The notes under the pieces are model-generated. The model did no database searches. It saw nothing but the letters and a program-made list of their open reading frames with translations, and was not told where the DNA came from. A DNA stretch of 64,000 bases from Halarcobacter sp. (GTDB lineage: Bacteria; Campylobacterota; Campylobacteria; Campylobacterales; Arcobacteraceae): assembly GCF_963675975.1 (NCBI RefSeq), contig NZ_OY780939.1:1302001-1366000 (forward strand), given 5' to 3'. A program made the translations under genes and the position numbers. Of the stretch, positions 43,993 through 54,134 are shown in pieces. Numbering within the stretch: position 1 is the stretch's first letter; each line of letters begins with the position of its first letter.

Positions 43993-46487
43993 ATTTAAAA
44001 TTTTCTACAAAATTATTTTTTACTTTTTTATTATTTGGAACAACAATTATATTTTCTTTGGGGTATTTTGAATACAAAATGATTAAAGAAAAAGTTGAAG
44101 AGAATAGTATAAAAACTTTTTATTCTAATATTGACGATATAGATTCAAAAATTAAAAAAATAAAAATAGAGAATAAAAAAATTATAGATTCAATAAAAAA
44201 TTTGAATTCAATAGAAAGTATGGATAATATTAAACTTTTAAATTATCTAAAAGCCATAATAGATTCACATATGAATATATTGGAAATATCAATTTTAGAT
44301 AAGAGTTATAATGTTTTAATAAATACATCAAACAATAAAAGTTTTGAAAATGAAGATTTTTATAAATATCTATCTTCTTTAAATAAAAATGAACTATATA
44401 TTAGTGAGATTGATTTAAAAAGTATAAATAAAGATATAGTATACCCTTTAGTAAATATATTAAAAATTGCAAAAAAAGTAGATAATTATATTATAGTTTT
44501 AGATATAAATATCAATAACTTAATAGATTCTTTTAAATCTTTCTCTTATGTTCTTGATAAGAAAAATAATATTATTTTTGATAAAACAAACAAATACACT
44601 TGGTCTAAATATTATTATCCAAATATAAATTTGGAAAATGAACTTCCCTTTTTAAATAAAATTATTCATAAAAAAGAAATGCTTCTTCACAGTGAATATA
44701 TATACAAATTTCTTAAAATAGATAAAGATAATTATCTTATTATTCTAAATAGTTTTGAAAAATTAGACTTAAATGAATTTATAAATTTATATCTTTATGA
44801 GATATTGACTATAGCTATATTGACATTGATAATATCTTTAATATTATCTTTGCTATTGACTGTACCTATTTCAAAAATAAATAAAAAACTATTAACAGAA
44901 AAAGATTCTTTATATAATTCAATAAAAAAGAAAAGTTTAGAATTAGATGAAAGTTTAGAGATTATTGATCAGCATGTTATGTTTTTAAAGATGTCAAAAA
45001 ACTATGTGATTGAGGATGTGAGTTCTTATTTTTGTGAAGTTTATGGCTATCAAAAAGAGGAACTTCTAGGACAACATTATTCTATACTTTATTCAAAAGA
45101 TAGATATAAACAAATTAAAAAAGAGGTTTTTGACAGATTAGCTGAGATAAATGAATGGAAAGGTGAAATCTTAGCTAAGAAAAAAGATGGAGAAGAGTAT
45201 TGGGTAGAATCTTATATAAAAGCAGATTTTGAAGGGCCAAACCTAAAATCTTATACAATCATTAGAAAAGATATAAGTGATAATAAAAAAGTTGAAAAAC
45301 TTTATGAGGATTTATATTATCAAATTGAACAATTAAATGTAATTTTTCAAAATGTATATAGTGGAATTAGTTTAATAGATATAAAAGGAAATATTAAAAA
45401 ATCAAACCTGTTCTTTTGTAATATCCTAGGTTATACAAATGATGAAATTACTTCAATAAATATTTTTGATTTAATTAGTATTAGGAATAAAAATTTATTA
45501 GAAAAAATATTAAAAGATTTAAATGAGTTTGGCTCTATTTCTGATATGGAATTTATATTTATTACAAAAAATGAAACTGAAATATATTTAAATCTTTCAT
45601 TAAAAATACTTCCCGATAAAGCTAATGTTGTAGTCGTAGTTAACTCTTTGGAAGATAAAAGAAAACTACAAGAGTTAAATCAAAATTTAGAACAAAGAGT
45701 AAAAGAGGAAGTTACAAAAAATATTCAAAAAGATAAAGCCCATCAAGAAGAAAGATTAAAAAATGTAAAACTTACTTCAATTGGAACATTAGCAGCAGGT
45801 ATTACCCATGAAATAAATACTCCATTAACTTATCTAAAAGGTAATTTTGAGATGTTACAAATGGATATTGATGATGTGTCTGATGAAAATTTGAAAAATG
45901 AGATGGTAGAAAGTTGTACAAAAATTTCAGATGCAATAACAAGAATCTCTGTAATTGTTGAATCTATGAGAGAGATGTCTCAAACCTCTTCAGAAGTAAA
46001 AGAAAAAACAAATGTATTCTCATCTTTGATCACCTCTTTAACTATGGCTTATAATGTCTCAAAACAGATCTCAAAAATATTTTTAAATGATAAAGAGTTT
46101 AAACTTACAAATATAAAAAAAGATGAGATGGAGTTTTTTGCAAAAATTCAAAAACAAAGACTTGAACAGGTTTGGGTTATTATTGTAAATAATGCTTTAG
46201 ATGAGTTAAAGAAAATAGAATCCTATGAAGATAGAAGATTAGATATAAAAATCTATGAAGAAGAGGATTTTATTGTAATAAAATTTATAGATAATGCTGG
46301 TGGAATAAAAAAAGAGATATTAGCAAAAATATTTGAACCTTTTATAAGTTCAAAAGAACATAGCGGTATGGGGATTGGACTTAATATTGCCAAAAAAATT
46401 GTTGATGAACAAGAAGGTATTATGGAAGCATATAATCAAGATGCTGGGGCAGTATTTGAAATCAAACTTCAAAAAGCTAAATCATAA
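43989..46487 (+). CDS. Membrane PAS histidine kinase
   Basis: An 832-residue kinase: TM1 ~9-28, ~240-residue extracytoplasmic sensor, TM2 ~272-295, PAS1 ~325-430 (CEVYGYQKEELLGQH), PAS2 ~445-560 (CNILGYTNDEI), a coiled coil, then HisKA with phospho-acceptor in AAGITHEINTPLTY and HATPase with NNALDEL, DNAGG and SGMGIGLNIAKK. It starts on the 4-bp overlap with the pseudokinase gene. It probably phosphorylates the response regulator at 41460. Confidence 0.9.
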   Translation: MNLKFSTKLFFTFLLFGTTIIFSLGYFEYKMIKEKVEENSIKTFYSNIDDIDSKIKKIKIENKKIIDSIKNLNSIESMDNIKLLNYLKAIIDSHMNILEISILDKSYNVLINTSNNKSFENEDFYKYLSSLNKNELYISEIDLKSINKDIVYPLVNILKIAKKVDNYIIVLDININNLIDSFKSFSYVLDKKNNIIFDKTNKYTWSKYYYPNINLENELPFLNKIIHKKEMLLHSEYIYKFLKIDKDNYLIILNSFEKLDLNEFINLYLYEILTIAILTLIISLILSLLLTVPISKINKKLLTEKDSLYNSIKKKSLELDESLEIIDQHVMFLKMSKNYVIEDVSSYFCEVYGYQKEELLGQHYSILYSKDRYKQIKKEVFDRLAEINEWKGEILAKKKDGEEYWVESYIKADFEGPNLKSYTIIRKDISDNKKVEKLYEDLYYQIEQLNVIFQNVYSGISLIDIKGNIKKSNLFFCNILGYTNDEITSINIFDLISIRNKNLLEKILKDLNEFGSISDMEFIFITKNETEIYLNLSLKILPDKANVVVVVNSLEDKRKLQELNQNLEQRVKEEVTKNIQKDKAHQEERLKNVKLTSIGTLAAGITHEINTPLTYLKGNFEMLQMDIDDVSDENLKNEMVESCTKISDAITRISVIVESMREMSQTSSEVKEKTNVFSSLITSLTMAYNVSKQISKIFLNDKEFKLTNIKKDEMEFFAKIQKQRLEQVWVIIVNNALDELKKIESYEDRRLDIKIYEEEDFIVIKFIDNAGGIKKEILAKIFEPFISSKEHSGMGIGLNIAKKIVDEQEGIMEAYNQDAGAVFEIKLQKAKS

Positions 46488-46549
46488 AAGAAAGTAAATA
46501 CTAATACTAGTCTCGATACAATTTCACAATTTATAATATAGGGTTGATT

Positions 46550-47362
46550 TTGAGAATAGCATTTATTGGTGATATCGTTGGACGTCCAGGCAGAAAAATT
46601 ATTAAAGAGAATCTTTCTAAAATAAGAGATGAATATAATATTGATTTTGTAATAGCAAATGGAGAAAATGCAAGTCATGGTTTTGGACTTACTGTAAAAA
46701 ATTGTAATGAATTATTAAAAACTGGAATAGATATTATCACAGGTGGAAATCACTCTTTTGATAAAAAGCAGGAGATGTTTGCTCTTCTTGAAACAGGACA
46801 AGTTTTAAGACCTGATAATTATCCAGAAGGTGTACCTGGTAGTGGTTTTAAAGTTGTAGAAGTAAATAATGAAAAATTAGCTGTAATTAATCTAATGGGA
46901 CAATTTGGTATGCCCATGGTAGAAAATCCATTTAATTGGGTAAAAAAGATTATGGAAGATTTAAAACAACAAAATATAAAAAATATTTTTATAGATTTCC
47001 ATGCAGAAGCTACAAGTGAAAAAAGAATTATTTTTATGATGTTAAAGGGACAAGTTAGTGCAATATGTGGAACACATACACATATTGGAACTGATGATTT
47101 AGAAGTTACTGATAACACAGCATATCTTACAGATATAGGATTAACTGGTTGCAGAGACAATGTAATTGGTATGAATGAAAATATTCCTATTCAAAAAGCT
47201 ACAACTGGATTGGGTGGGCATTTTGAAGTTCCAAATGCTTGTAAATCTATTTTGCAAATGATGGTAATAGATATAGAAGAGGGTAAAGCTGTAAATAGTT
47301 TTAAACTTAAAAAATATTGTAATAGAGATGAAATAATTAAAACAGATGCAATTATCAACTAA
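46550..47362 (+). CDS. ymdB: YmdB-family metallophosphoesterase
   Basis: A 270-residue YmdB-type phosphoesterase (TIGR00282 group): FIGDIVGRPGRK, NGENASHGFGLT, GGNHSFDKKQE, DFHAEATSEK and GTHTHIGTDD supply the two-metal site. Family members hydrolyse 2',3'-cyclic nucleotides and influence RNA turnover and development. TTG at 46550 is preferred because AGGG lies 6 nt upstream; TTG at 46544 is also in frame. A TATAAT at 46532-46537 suggests its own promoter, placing the message start almost at the start codon. Confidence 0.88.
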   Translation: MRIAFIGDIVGRPGRKIIKENLSKIRDEYNIDFVIANGENASHGFGLTVKNCNELLKTGIDIITGGNHSFDKKQEMFALLETGQVLRPDNYPEGVPGSGFKVVEVNNEKLAVINLMGQFGMPMVENPFNWVKKIMEDLKQQNIKNIFIDFHAEATSEKRIIFMMLKGQVSAICGTHTHIGTDDLEVTDNTAYLTDIGLTGCRDNVIGMNENIPIQKATTGLGGHFEVPNACKSILQMMVIDIEEGKAVNSFKLKKYCNRDEIIKTDAIIN

Positions 47363-48008
47363 GATTTCTAATAGTTTTGAATTATTAGTTTTTTTAAAAA
47401 ATAAAAATCTTTTAGAAAATCATAGTGAATATTGGTGGCCAAGTGAGAACTCTTTTGAGATTTTACTTGGTGCAATTTTAACTCAAAATACAAAATGGAC
47501 AAATGTAGAAAAATCCCTTTTTAATTTAAAAAATTTAAATCTTCTTTCTTTAGAAGCTTTAATTGATGTTGATTTAAATCTACTCATTGAAGCAATAACT
47601 CCAAGTGGATTTAAAAATCAAAAGTCTCAAAGATTAAAACTTTTAGCAAAAAATATTATTAATGAGTTTGTCAATTTTGAAATATTTTTAAAAAAAGTAG
47701 ATAAGCAATGGTTGTTAAAACAAAAAGGAATAGGTTCAGAAACAGCCGATGCTATACTTTGTTATGCTTGTAATAGAGAGTTTATGGTTGTAGATAAATA
47801 TACTCAGAGATTAGTTTCATATTTTGGTTTTGAATTTGATAATTATGAGGATTTACAAGGCTGGTGTGAATATGGAATTAATGAAAATTTGGATAAAATT
47901 GTCAAACTTTATGGTTATGATATACCTCTAAATAAAATATATTGCAGATTCCATGGAAAAATTGTTGAATTTATGAAAACTAATAAATTAAGTAAGGGTG
48001 AAGAATGA
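47346..48008 (+). CDS. magIII: MagIII-like 3-methyladenine DNA glycosylase (EndoIII superfamily)
   Basis: A 220-residue helix-hairpin-helix glycosylase. SENSFEILLGAILTQNTKW opens the fold, and LKQKGIGSETADAILCYACNREFMVVDKYT contains the hairpin (cited in shortened use) with the catalytic Asp of VVDKYT. The C-terminal iron-sulfur cysteines of endonuclease III are missing, as in H. pylori MagIII, which removes 3-methyladenine. It overlaps ymdB by 17 bp and the ParA-like gene by 4 bp (ATGA). Confidence 0.8.
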   Translation: MQLSTKISNSFELLVFLKNKNLLENHSEYWWPSENSFEILLGAILTQNTKWTNVEKSLFNLKNLNLLSLEALIDVDLNLLIEAITPSGFKNQKSQRLKLLAKNIINEFVNFEIFLKKVDKQWLLKQKGIGSETADAILCYACNREFMVVDKYTQRLVSYFGFEFDNYEDLQGWCEYGINENLDKIVKLYGYDIPLNKIYCRFHGKIVEFMKTNKLSKGEE

Positions 48009-48796
48009 TTATTATTCCACAAACAAAAGGTGGTGTTGGTAAATCTACAGTTGCAATGCAAGTAATTGCACCGTATCTTTATAAAAAACATGGTAAAAAA
48101 GTTACTTACATAGAAATTGATGATGAGAATAATGACAGTAAATCTTTTACAAGAACTGAAATAGTTAATAAAAGAATGTTAGGGACTAACAAACTTACAG
48201 AATTAGATGAGCTTATCTTAATGGATGATAATCATGAGATTATTGTTGATGTAGGTGGAAATAAAACCTCTTCTTTGGTTTTAGAAGAGATTAAAAAAGT
48301 TGGTTCTTTTGGAAATATCAAATGGATTATCCCTTTAGGTGACGGAGAATTAGATGGTAAAAATGCCATTGCAACTTTAAAAAAAATAAAAAAAATAGAA
48401 CAAGATTTAGATAACAACATCCTTTTTGCCTTAAATAGAGCAATCTCTATGGATGCAGATTATGTTGAAGAACAATTTATAAACTTTTTTGGTCACAAAT
48501 ATTTAGATAGCAATTCAGTTATTTGTGATTTTATAAAAGACCCTAAATACTTCCCTGTAAAAAACGATAAAGTTATTACAATGAGTAGATATTTAGGAAG
48601 TACAGTTTGGGAAATGGCATACAATAATACTGATTTTGCAGCTAAAGCTATGAAAGCTAAAGAGTTAGGGGATATTGAAAGTGCTAGAAAATATCTTTTC
48701 TTTAGAAGAATACAAACTGAAGCAAAAGATTATGTGTTAGGAACACTTAATAAAATTTTTTATGATTTAGATACTTGGTTGAATATTAAAAAATGA
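48005..48796 (+). CDS. ParA/MinD-like ATPase
   Basis: A 263-residue P-loop ATPase with a deviant Walker A (TKGGVGKST, residues 7-15) and a Walker-B-like IIVDVGG. The signature lysine (K8) is present, as in dimerising ParA/MinD enzymes. The C-terminal half is unlike chromosomal ParA and no parB or origin is nearby. It overlaps magIII upstream and a small membrane-protein gene downstream by 4 bp each. It could position a structure at the membrane; the cargo is unknown. Confidence 0.75.
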   Translation: MIIIPQTKGGVGKSTVAMQVIAPYLYKKHGKKVTYIEIDDENNDSKSFTRTEIVNKRMLGTNKLTELDELILMDDNHEIIVDVGGNKTSSLVLEEIKKVGSFGNIKWIIPLGDGELDGKNAIATLKKIKKIEQDLDNNILFALNRAISMDADYVEEQFINFFGHKYLDSNSVICDFIKDPKYFPVKNDKVITMSRYLGSTVWEMAYNNTDFAAKAMKAKELGDIESARKYLFFRRIQTEAKDYVLGTLNKIFYDLDTWLNIKK

Positions 48797-49041
48797 GTGA
48801 TATGACATTTAAACAGGCTAAGGAGATAGTTGAAAGACTTGAACTAGCTGAGCTTAGTTTACGAAACTCTTTTGATAATATTGACTATGCTAGAAGATCA
48901 TTAGATGATTCTATTATAGAACAAAAAAAAGTATTAAAACAAATACCACAAAAAGATAAAAAAATATCAATATTGTATATTATTATCATGTTAAATGTTG
49001 GCTTTATAGCTGGTCTTTTTGTGGGTAAATATTTATTATAA
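48793..49041 (+). CDS. Small tail-anchored coiled-coil membrane protein
   Basis: An 82-residue protein: residues ~5-50 are a charged amphipathic helix likely to form a coiled coil, and residues ~60-80 are a single hydrophobic segment (ILYIIIMLNVGFIAGLFVG). No family is recognised. Translational coupling (ATGA) with the ParA-like ATPase makes it a candidate membrane partner or activator of that enzyme. Confidence 0.7.
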   Translation: MSDMTFKQAKEIVERLELAELSLRNSFDNIDYARRSLDDSIIEQKKVLKQIPQKDKKISILYIIIMLNVGFIAGLFVGKYLL

Positions 49042-49056
49042 AATTTAGGAATATGA

Positions 49057-49767
49057 ATGGGTAAACAAGAAAAAATTGTAACTATGTTTAATGAGATTGC
49101 AGGAACATACGATATAGCAAATAGAGTATTAAGTCTTGGGATTGATAAATCTTGGAGAAACAAAGCTTGTAATAAAGCTTTTGAGCTTTATGATAAAAAT
49201 GAATTAGAAAGAATTGTTGATGTTGCTTGTGGTACAGGTGATATGATAGAGTTTTGGCAAAAAATAGCAAAAGACAATGGTATTTTATTAAATAATATTG
49301 TTGGTGTTGATCCAAGTGTTGGTATGATGGATGTAGCTAAAAAGAAGCTTCCAGAAGTTAAATTTATAGAAGCAGGTGCCGCACAAATGCCTTTAGAAAA
49401 TGATTGTGCTGATATTATTTCTATTTCATATGGTATTAGAAATGTGGTTCAAAGACAAGAAGCTTTTGATGAATTTTCGAGGGTTCTAAAAAAAGGTGGT
49501 TTAGTTGTTATCTCTGAGTTTACAAAAAAAGAGAAAACTTCAATCTTAGATCATTTAACTGATTTTTATATGAATAAAGTATTACCAACTTTAGGTGGAC
49601 TTATCTCTAAAAATAAAGCAGCTTATACTTATCTTCCAAACTCAATTGATGAGTTTTTAACAACAGAAAATCTTTGTAAAGAGTTAAAACAAGCTGGACT
49701 TGAACCTATTTATACAAAAGATTTTTCAATGAAAATTTCAACTTTAATTATCGCAAGAAAAATCTAA
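49057..49767 (+). CDS. ubiE: Demethylmenaquinone methyltransferase UbiE/MenG
   Basis: A 236-residue SAM-dependent methyltransferase with YDIANRVLSLGIDKSWR, VACGTGDM (SAM site) and ISYGIRNV, all typical of UbiE/MenG. It methylates demethylmenaquinone to menaquinone, the main respiratory quinone in this phylum. It starts 15 bp after the small membrane-protein gene and precedes xseA. Confidence 0.93.
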   Translation: MGKQEKIVTMFNEIAGTYDIANRVLSLGIDKSWRNKACNKAFELYDKNELERIVDVACGTGDMIEFWQKIAKDNGILLNNIVGVDPSVGMMDVAKKKLPEVKFIEAGAAQMPLENDCADIISISYGIRNVVQRQEAFDEFSRVLKKGGLVVISEFTKKEKTSILDHLTDFYMNKVLPTLGGLISKNKAAYTYLPNSIDEFLTTENLCKELKQAGLEPIYTKDFSMKISTLIIARKI

Positions 49768-49792
49768 TTTCTTACGATAATAAAGGTAAACT

Positions 49793-50980
49793 TTGAATTC
49801 TGCAATATCTGTTTCAACTTTAAATACTCAAATAAAATCTTTATTAGAAACAACATTTATAAATGTTTATGTTGAAGGTGAAATATCTAATTTAACATAT
49901 CACAATTCAGGACATATATATTTTTCTATAAAAGATGAAAACTCTACTATTTCATGTGTAATGTTTAAAGGAAATGCAAAATATTTGAAATTTCAATTAG
50001 AAGTAGGGCAAAAAATCACTATTACTGGAACTATTACAGTTTATACTCCAAGGGGTAGTTATCAACTTTTATGTAATAAAATTGAACCCTCAGGACAAGG
50101 AGCTTTGGCTTTAGCCTATGAACAGTTAAAAGCAAAACTTCAAGCAAAGGGTTATTTTAATCCTGAGATTAAAAAACAATTACCAAAGTATCCAAAAAAA
50201 ATCGCACTTATAACCTCTCCAACAGGTGCAGCAATTGCAGATATGAAAAAAGTTGCAACACATAGATGGCCTTTAGTTGAACTTGTATTAATACCTACTT
50301 TAGTTCAAGGTGAAGAGGCAAAACATGATATTGTAAAATCAATAAAATATGCACAAACTTTAGATGTAGACCTATTAGTTGTTGGAAGAGGTGGGGGAAG
50401 TTTAGAAGATCTGTGGGCTTTCAATGAAGAGATTGTAGCAACAGCTATTTATGAATCTTCAAAACCGATTATTTCTGCAGTTGGACATGAGATTGATTTT
50501 TTAATTTCTGATTTTGTAGCTGACCTTAGAGCGGCAACTCCATCAAATGCCATGGAGATTGCACTTCCTGATATAAATGAACATAGAATTTATTTAGACA
50601 ATTTAGAAAGTGATTTAAGTATTAGATTTAAAAATCTAATCTCTCAAAAACAAAATAGTTTAGAAAATATTAAATCCCTATTTGAACAAAACTCTTTAAA
50701 ATCAAAGTTCAATTTTATTGAAGAGCAAATAAAATTATTGAAGAAAAATTATGATAGTTATTTAAATACTGTAATAAATAATAAACAAAATAATATTAAT
50801 TTATTAAAAAATGCAATTGAATCAAATCATCCAAATAAAAAAGAATTAAATGGTTATGCTCAAATAACTTTAAAAAATAAAATAATAAAACTGGAAGAAT
50901 TAAAAGAGGATGATATTATTGCTTTACAATCCCCACAAACAATAGTTTCATGTAAGGTATTAAATATAAAAAATCAATAA
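49793..50980 (+). CDS. xseA: Exodeoxyribonuclease VII large subunit
   Basis: A 395-residue XseA: N-terminal OB fold (VYVEGEISNLTYHNSGHIYF), catalytic region with GRGGGSLEDLWAFN and SAVGHEIDFLISDFVADLRAATPSNA, cited in parts, and a C-terminal coiled coil. With XseB it degrades single-stranded DNA to short oligonucleotides. It starts with TTG at 49793. It is shorter than the E. coli subunit (~455), mainly in the coiled coil. xseB is not in this window. Confidence 0.93.
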   Translation: MNSAISVSTLNTQIKSLLETTFINVYVEGEISNLTYHNSGHIYFSIKDENSTISCVMFKGNAKYLKFQLEVGQKITITGTITVYTPRGSYQLLCNKIEPSGQGALALAYEQLKAKLQAKGYFNPEIKKQLPKYPKKIALITSPTGAAIADMKKVATHRWPLVELVLIPTLVQGEEAKHDIVKSIKYAQTLDVDLLVVGRGGGSLEDLWAFNEEIVATAIYESSKPIISAVGHEIDFLISDFVADLRAATPSNAMEIALPDINEHRIYLDNLESDLSIRFKNLISQKQNSLENIKSLFEQNSLKSKFNFIEEQIKLLKKNYDSYLNTVINNKQNNINLLKNAIESNHPNKKELNGYAQITLKNKIIKLEELKEDDIIALQSPQTIVSCKVLNIKNQ

Positions 50981-51036
50981 TATATTAAGTTTATAATAGA
51001 TAAAATAAGGCCCTATATATTAAAAAAAGGTTTGAA

Positions 51037-53214
51037 ATGAATTCAGAATCTATTGCAAATAAAATTCGAACTAAACTAATAATAGCAGGTATATTTATTA
51101 TAGCTTTTGCCATTGCCGTTTCATATTACATGATTTCTAATATGGAAAAAGAGATACAATTAAGTACTAAAGCACATTTCGAACTTTTAATAAATGAAAG
51201 AATTAAATCAAAGATGAATATTGGTTTAACAAATGCAATTACACTTTCAAAAAATACAGATATTATGGCAGCACTCGAATATAAAGATAGAGATACAGCT
51301 AAGCTTTCATTAGAAGGTATTTCAAAGGCTATGAAATCAGGAACAAGTTTAAAGAATGTAAAAATTCATATTCATGATAAAGATGTTAAATCTTTTTTTA
51401 GAGCTTGGAAACCAGATAAGTATGGGGATGATTTAAGCTCTTTTAGGGAAACAATTTTAGAGGTTAAAAAAACACAAAAACCATTAAATGCAATTGAAGT
51501 AGGAAGAGCAGGTTTAGTTTTAAGAGGACTAGCTCCTATTTTTGATATTGAAGATAAATATTTAGGTTCAATTGAATATATACAAGGTTTTAACTCTATT
51601 GTAAATGATTTTAAAAAAGATGGTGAATATCTTTTAGTTTTAATGGATGAAAAATATAAAAGAGGTAATGCTTTATCTGATCAAAGTAAAGTTGGAAAAT
51701 ATTATATCTCACAAAAAGATGTTGATAAAAATTTTGTAAATAGTTTTTCAAAAATTGATATGAATAGTTTAAAACAAAACGGGATATTAAAAGGTAGTAA
51801 TTATTTTTATACAGCTTTTCCTATTAAAGATTTAAAAGGGGAGCAAATTGGTATCTATGTTTTAGGTGAAGATATAAAAAAACTAGAAACAGTAATTAGT
51901 AATTCTTCACAAATAGTTTTTGTAATGCTTGCTTTAATGGTAGTTCTAATTTTAGTTTTTGTATTTATAACAATGTATTTATTTAAAAAGATTGTTACCG
52001 GTGGTTTAAATAAATTTAAATCAAATTTCGCATACTTTTTAGAATTTGTTTCTTTCAAAATCAATACATTTCATAAACCAGCTGTTTATACAAATGATGA
52101 AATAGGCCAAATGTTAACAATGTTAAATGAGGCAGCTGAAACTTTTGATAAAAAATTAAAAAATGATATGAGGGTTATTGGTGAAATCGTTTTAACAACT
52201 GATAAAGTTGAACAAGGTATCTATAAATGTAGAATTAATTCTAATTCTGATAATCCTATGATTATGACTTTAAAAACTACAATTAATAAAATGCTTGATG
52301 CTATGGATTTAAATATGAAAGAGCTTATGAAAACTTTAGGTCATTATTCTGAGGGTGATTTTAGAGAAAAAGCTTATATAGCTGAAAATTTAAAAGCTGA
52401 TATGCTAGAAGTTATGAACTCAATTAATAAGTTAGGAGATGCTTTAAGTGAAAACGCGAAAAGCAACCTGCATAACGGAGAGACATTAGAAGATAACTCA
52501 ACAACAATGACAAGCTCAATGGAAAACCTAGCATTAAAAGCAAATGAACAAGCAGCAAGCTTAGAAGAGACAGCAGCAGCAGTAGAAGAGATTACCTCTA
52601 TAACAAGAGGGAACACACAAAATGCAACAAAAATGGCAACATTAGGGAAAACAGTAAGAGATTCAGTAACAACAGGTGAAGATTTGGCATCTAAAACAGC
52701 ATCTTCAATGGATGAGATAAATGAAAAAGTAACAGCAATAAATGAAGCAATAAATGTAATTGATCAAATAGCATTCCAAACAAATATTCTTTCGTTAAAT
52801 GCAGCAGTAGAAGCAGCAACAGCAGGAGAAGCAGGAAAAGGGTTTGCAGTAGTAGCACAAGAAGTAAGAAACCTAGCATCAAGATCTGCCCAAGCAGCAA
52901 AAGAGATAAAAGAATTAGTAGAAGATGCAAACCTAAAAGCAAATGAAGGTAAAGTAATTTCAGATAGTATGATAGAAGGATATAAAGAGTTAAATACACA
53001 TATAAGTGAAACAATCCATATCATAGAAGATGTAAGTGTAGCATCAAGAGAACAGATGACAGGTATAGAACAAATAAATGATACAATAACAATGTTAGAT
53101 AGAGTAACACAAGAGAATGCGAGTGAAGCTAATCAAGTAAAAGAGATAGCAAAAGAAGTATCAGCAATGGCAAATGAATTAGTACAAGATGCCAAAAGTA
53201 AAAAGTTTAACTAA
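51037..53214 (+). CDS. Methyl-accepting chemotaxis protein with Cache-like sensor
   Basis: A 725-residue chemoreceptor: TM1 ~12-32, a ~255-residue periplasmic Cache-like domain ([22 protein letters not shown]), TM2 ~289-313, a long linker with HAMP-like repeats, and a signalling domain from ~490 with tip [17 protein letters not shown]. Codon choice changes abruptly near 52455, so the signalling half looks recombined. It heads an operon with a PAS protein, CheW and two receiver proteins; with the PAS protein it recalls the CetA/CetB energy-taxis pair, but it has a full periplasmic sensor. Confidence 0.9.
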   Translation: MNSESIANKIRTKLIIAGIFIIAFAIAVSYYMISNMEKEIQLSTKAHFELLINERIKSKMNIGLTNAITLSKNTDIMAALEYKDRDTAKLSLEGISKAMKSGTSLKNVKIHIHDKDVKSFFRAWKPDKYGDDLSSFRETILEVKKTQKPLNAIEVGRAGLVLRGLAPIFDIEDKYLGSIEYIQGFNSIVNDFKKDGEYLLVLMDEKYKRGNALSDQSKVGKYYISQKDVDKNFVNSFSKIDMNSLKQNGILKGSNYFYTAFPIKDLKGEQIGIYVLGEDIKKLETVISNSSQIVFVMLALMVVLILVFVFITMYLFKKIVTGGLNKFKSNFAYFLEFVSFKINTFHKPAVYTNDEIGQMLTMLNEAAETFDKKLKNDMRVIGEIVLTTDKVEQGIYKCRINSNSDNPMIMTLKTTINKMLDAMDLNMKELMKTLGHYSEGDFREKAYIAENLKADMLEVMNSINKLGDALSENAKSNLHNGETLEDNSTTMTSSMENLALKANEQAASLEETAAAVEEITSITRGNTQNATKMATLGKTVRDSVTTGEDLASKTASSMDEINEKVTAINEAINVIDQIAFQTNILSLNAAVEAATAGEAGKGFAVVAQEVRNLASRSAQAAKEIKELVEDANLKANEGKVISDSMIEGYKELNTHISETIHIIEDVSVASREQMTGIEQINDTITMLDRVTQENASEANQVKEIAKEVSAMANELVQDAKSKKFN

Positions 53215-53223
53215 GGAGAGAAC

Positions 53224-53628
53224 ATGGCAGCAGGACAAGAGACAGTTTTAGATGAATATGCATTCTTAGTTAGTGAAACAGATGAAAAGGGTATAATAAG
53301 ATTTGCCAATGATGATTTTTGTAAAATAGCAGAATATAGCCTAGAAGAGTTAATAGGTGAGCCACATAGTAAAGTAAGAGATCCTGAAATGCCTAAAAAA
53401 GCTTTTAAGTCATTGTGGGATACAGTACAAAAAGGTAAAATCTGGACAGGCTATGTAAAAAATGCTACCAAATCAGGAGGATATTATTGGGTATATGCTA
53501 CAGTATATCCATTCGAAAGTTGTGATGGTTCTAAAGGTTATCTATCTTGTAGAAGAAAACCTTCTAGAGAAGAAATTGACACTATTAAAGAAGTTTACAA
53601 ACAATGGAATTTAGAAGAGGGGAAATAG
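53224..53628 (+). CDS. PAS-domain redox/energy-taxis protein (CetB/Aer-like)
   Basis: A 134-residue single PAS domain: GIIRFANDDFCKIAEYSLEE, HSKVRDPEMPKKAF and GYYWVYATVYP match the FAD-binding PAS of Aer and Campylobacter CetB. It has no membrane segment. In CetA/CetB systems the PAS protein signals through a separate membrane receptor, and the receptor gene lies 9 bp upstream here. FAD binding is inferred from family. Confidence 0.82.
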   Translation: MAAGQETVLDEYAFLVSETDEKGIIRFANDDFCKIAEYSLEELIGEPHSKVRDPEMPKKAFKSLWDTVQKGKIWTGYVKNATKSGGYYWVYATVYPFESCDGSKGYLSCRRKPSREEIDTIKEVYKQWNLEEGK

Positions 53629-54117
53629 ATGGAAACGATTAACGATACTCATGAAGAGATGATAAATTATGCAAACTCAAGCGAGTTTATGACATTTGAA
53701 CTTGGTAAAATGAAATATGCAATCGAGTTACCTAAAATTAGAGAAATTCTTACATATCCTAAGAATATAACAATATTACCCAACACAACAAAATGGGTAA
53801 AAGGGTTAATTAACCTAAGAGGTGAGGTTGTTCCAATTCTTGATATTAGAATAAAGTTTAAAACTGGTGAAGTTGTTTATAATGAAAGCACAGCTGTAAT
53901 TGCAGTGATAACTGATGATAAAAGAATGATTGGTATTGTGGTTGATAAAGTTGATGATGTTCAAAGAATTGATACTTCAACATTAGCACCTGTTTCTGAT
54001 ATGGGGTCAGCAATTCCTTCTAAATATTTAAAAGGTTTTGTAAGATTAGCAAATAATCAAATGCTTGTAATAATGGATATTGAATCTGTTGTTAGTAAAG
54101 ATGAATTAAAGAATTAA
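53629..54117 (+). CDS. cheW: CheW-type chemotaxis coupling protein
   Basis: A 162-residue CheW: FELGKMKYAIELPKIREIL, LPNTTKWVKGLINLRGEVVPILD (cited in parts) and the closing MLVIMDIESVV. It links receptors to the CheA kinase. The ATG directly follows the PAS gene stop. The first ~20 residues are an extra N-terminal extension. CheA is not in the window. Confidence 0.9.
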   Translation: METINDTHEEMINYANSSEFMTFELGKMKYAIELPKIREILTYPKNITILPNTTKWVKGLINLRGEVVPILDIRIKFKTGEVVYNESTAVIAVITDDKRMIGIVVDKVDDVQRIDTSTLAPVSDMGSAIPSKYLKGFVRLANNQMLVIMDIESVVSKDELKN

Positions 54118-54134
54118 AAGAATAAAATAATTTT

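Noticed and set aside
52691-53024. Long leucine-rich antisense reading frames in the chemoreceptor gene
   Set aside because: They are by-products of A-ending codon use in the conserved signalling domain, with low-complexity translation and no ribosome site.
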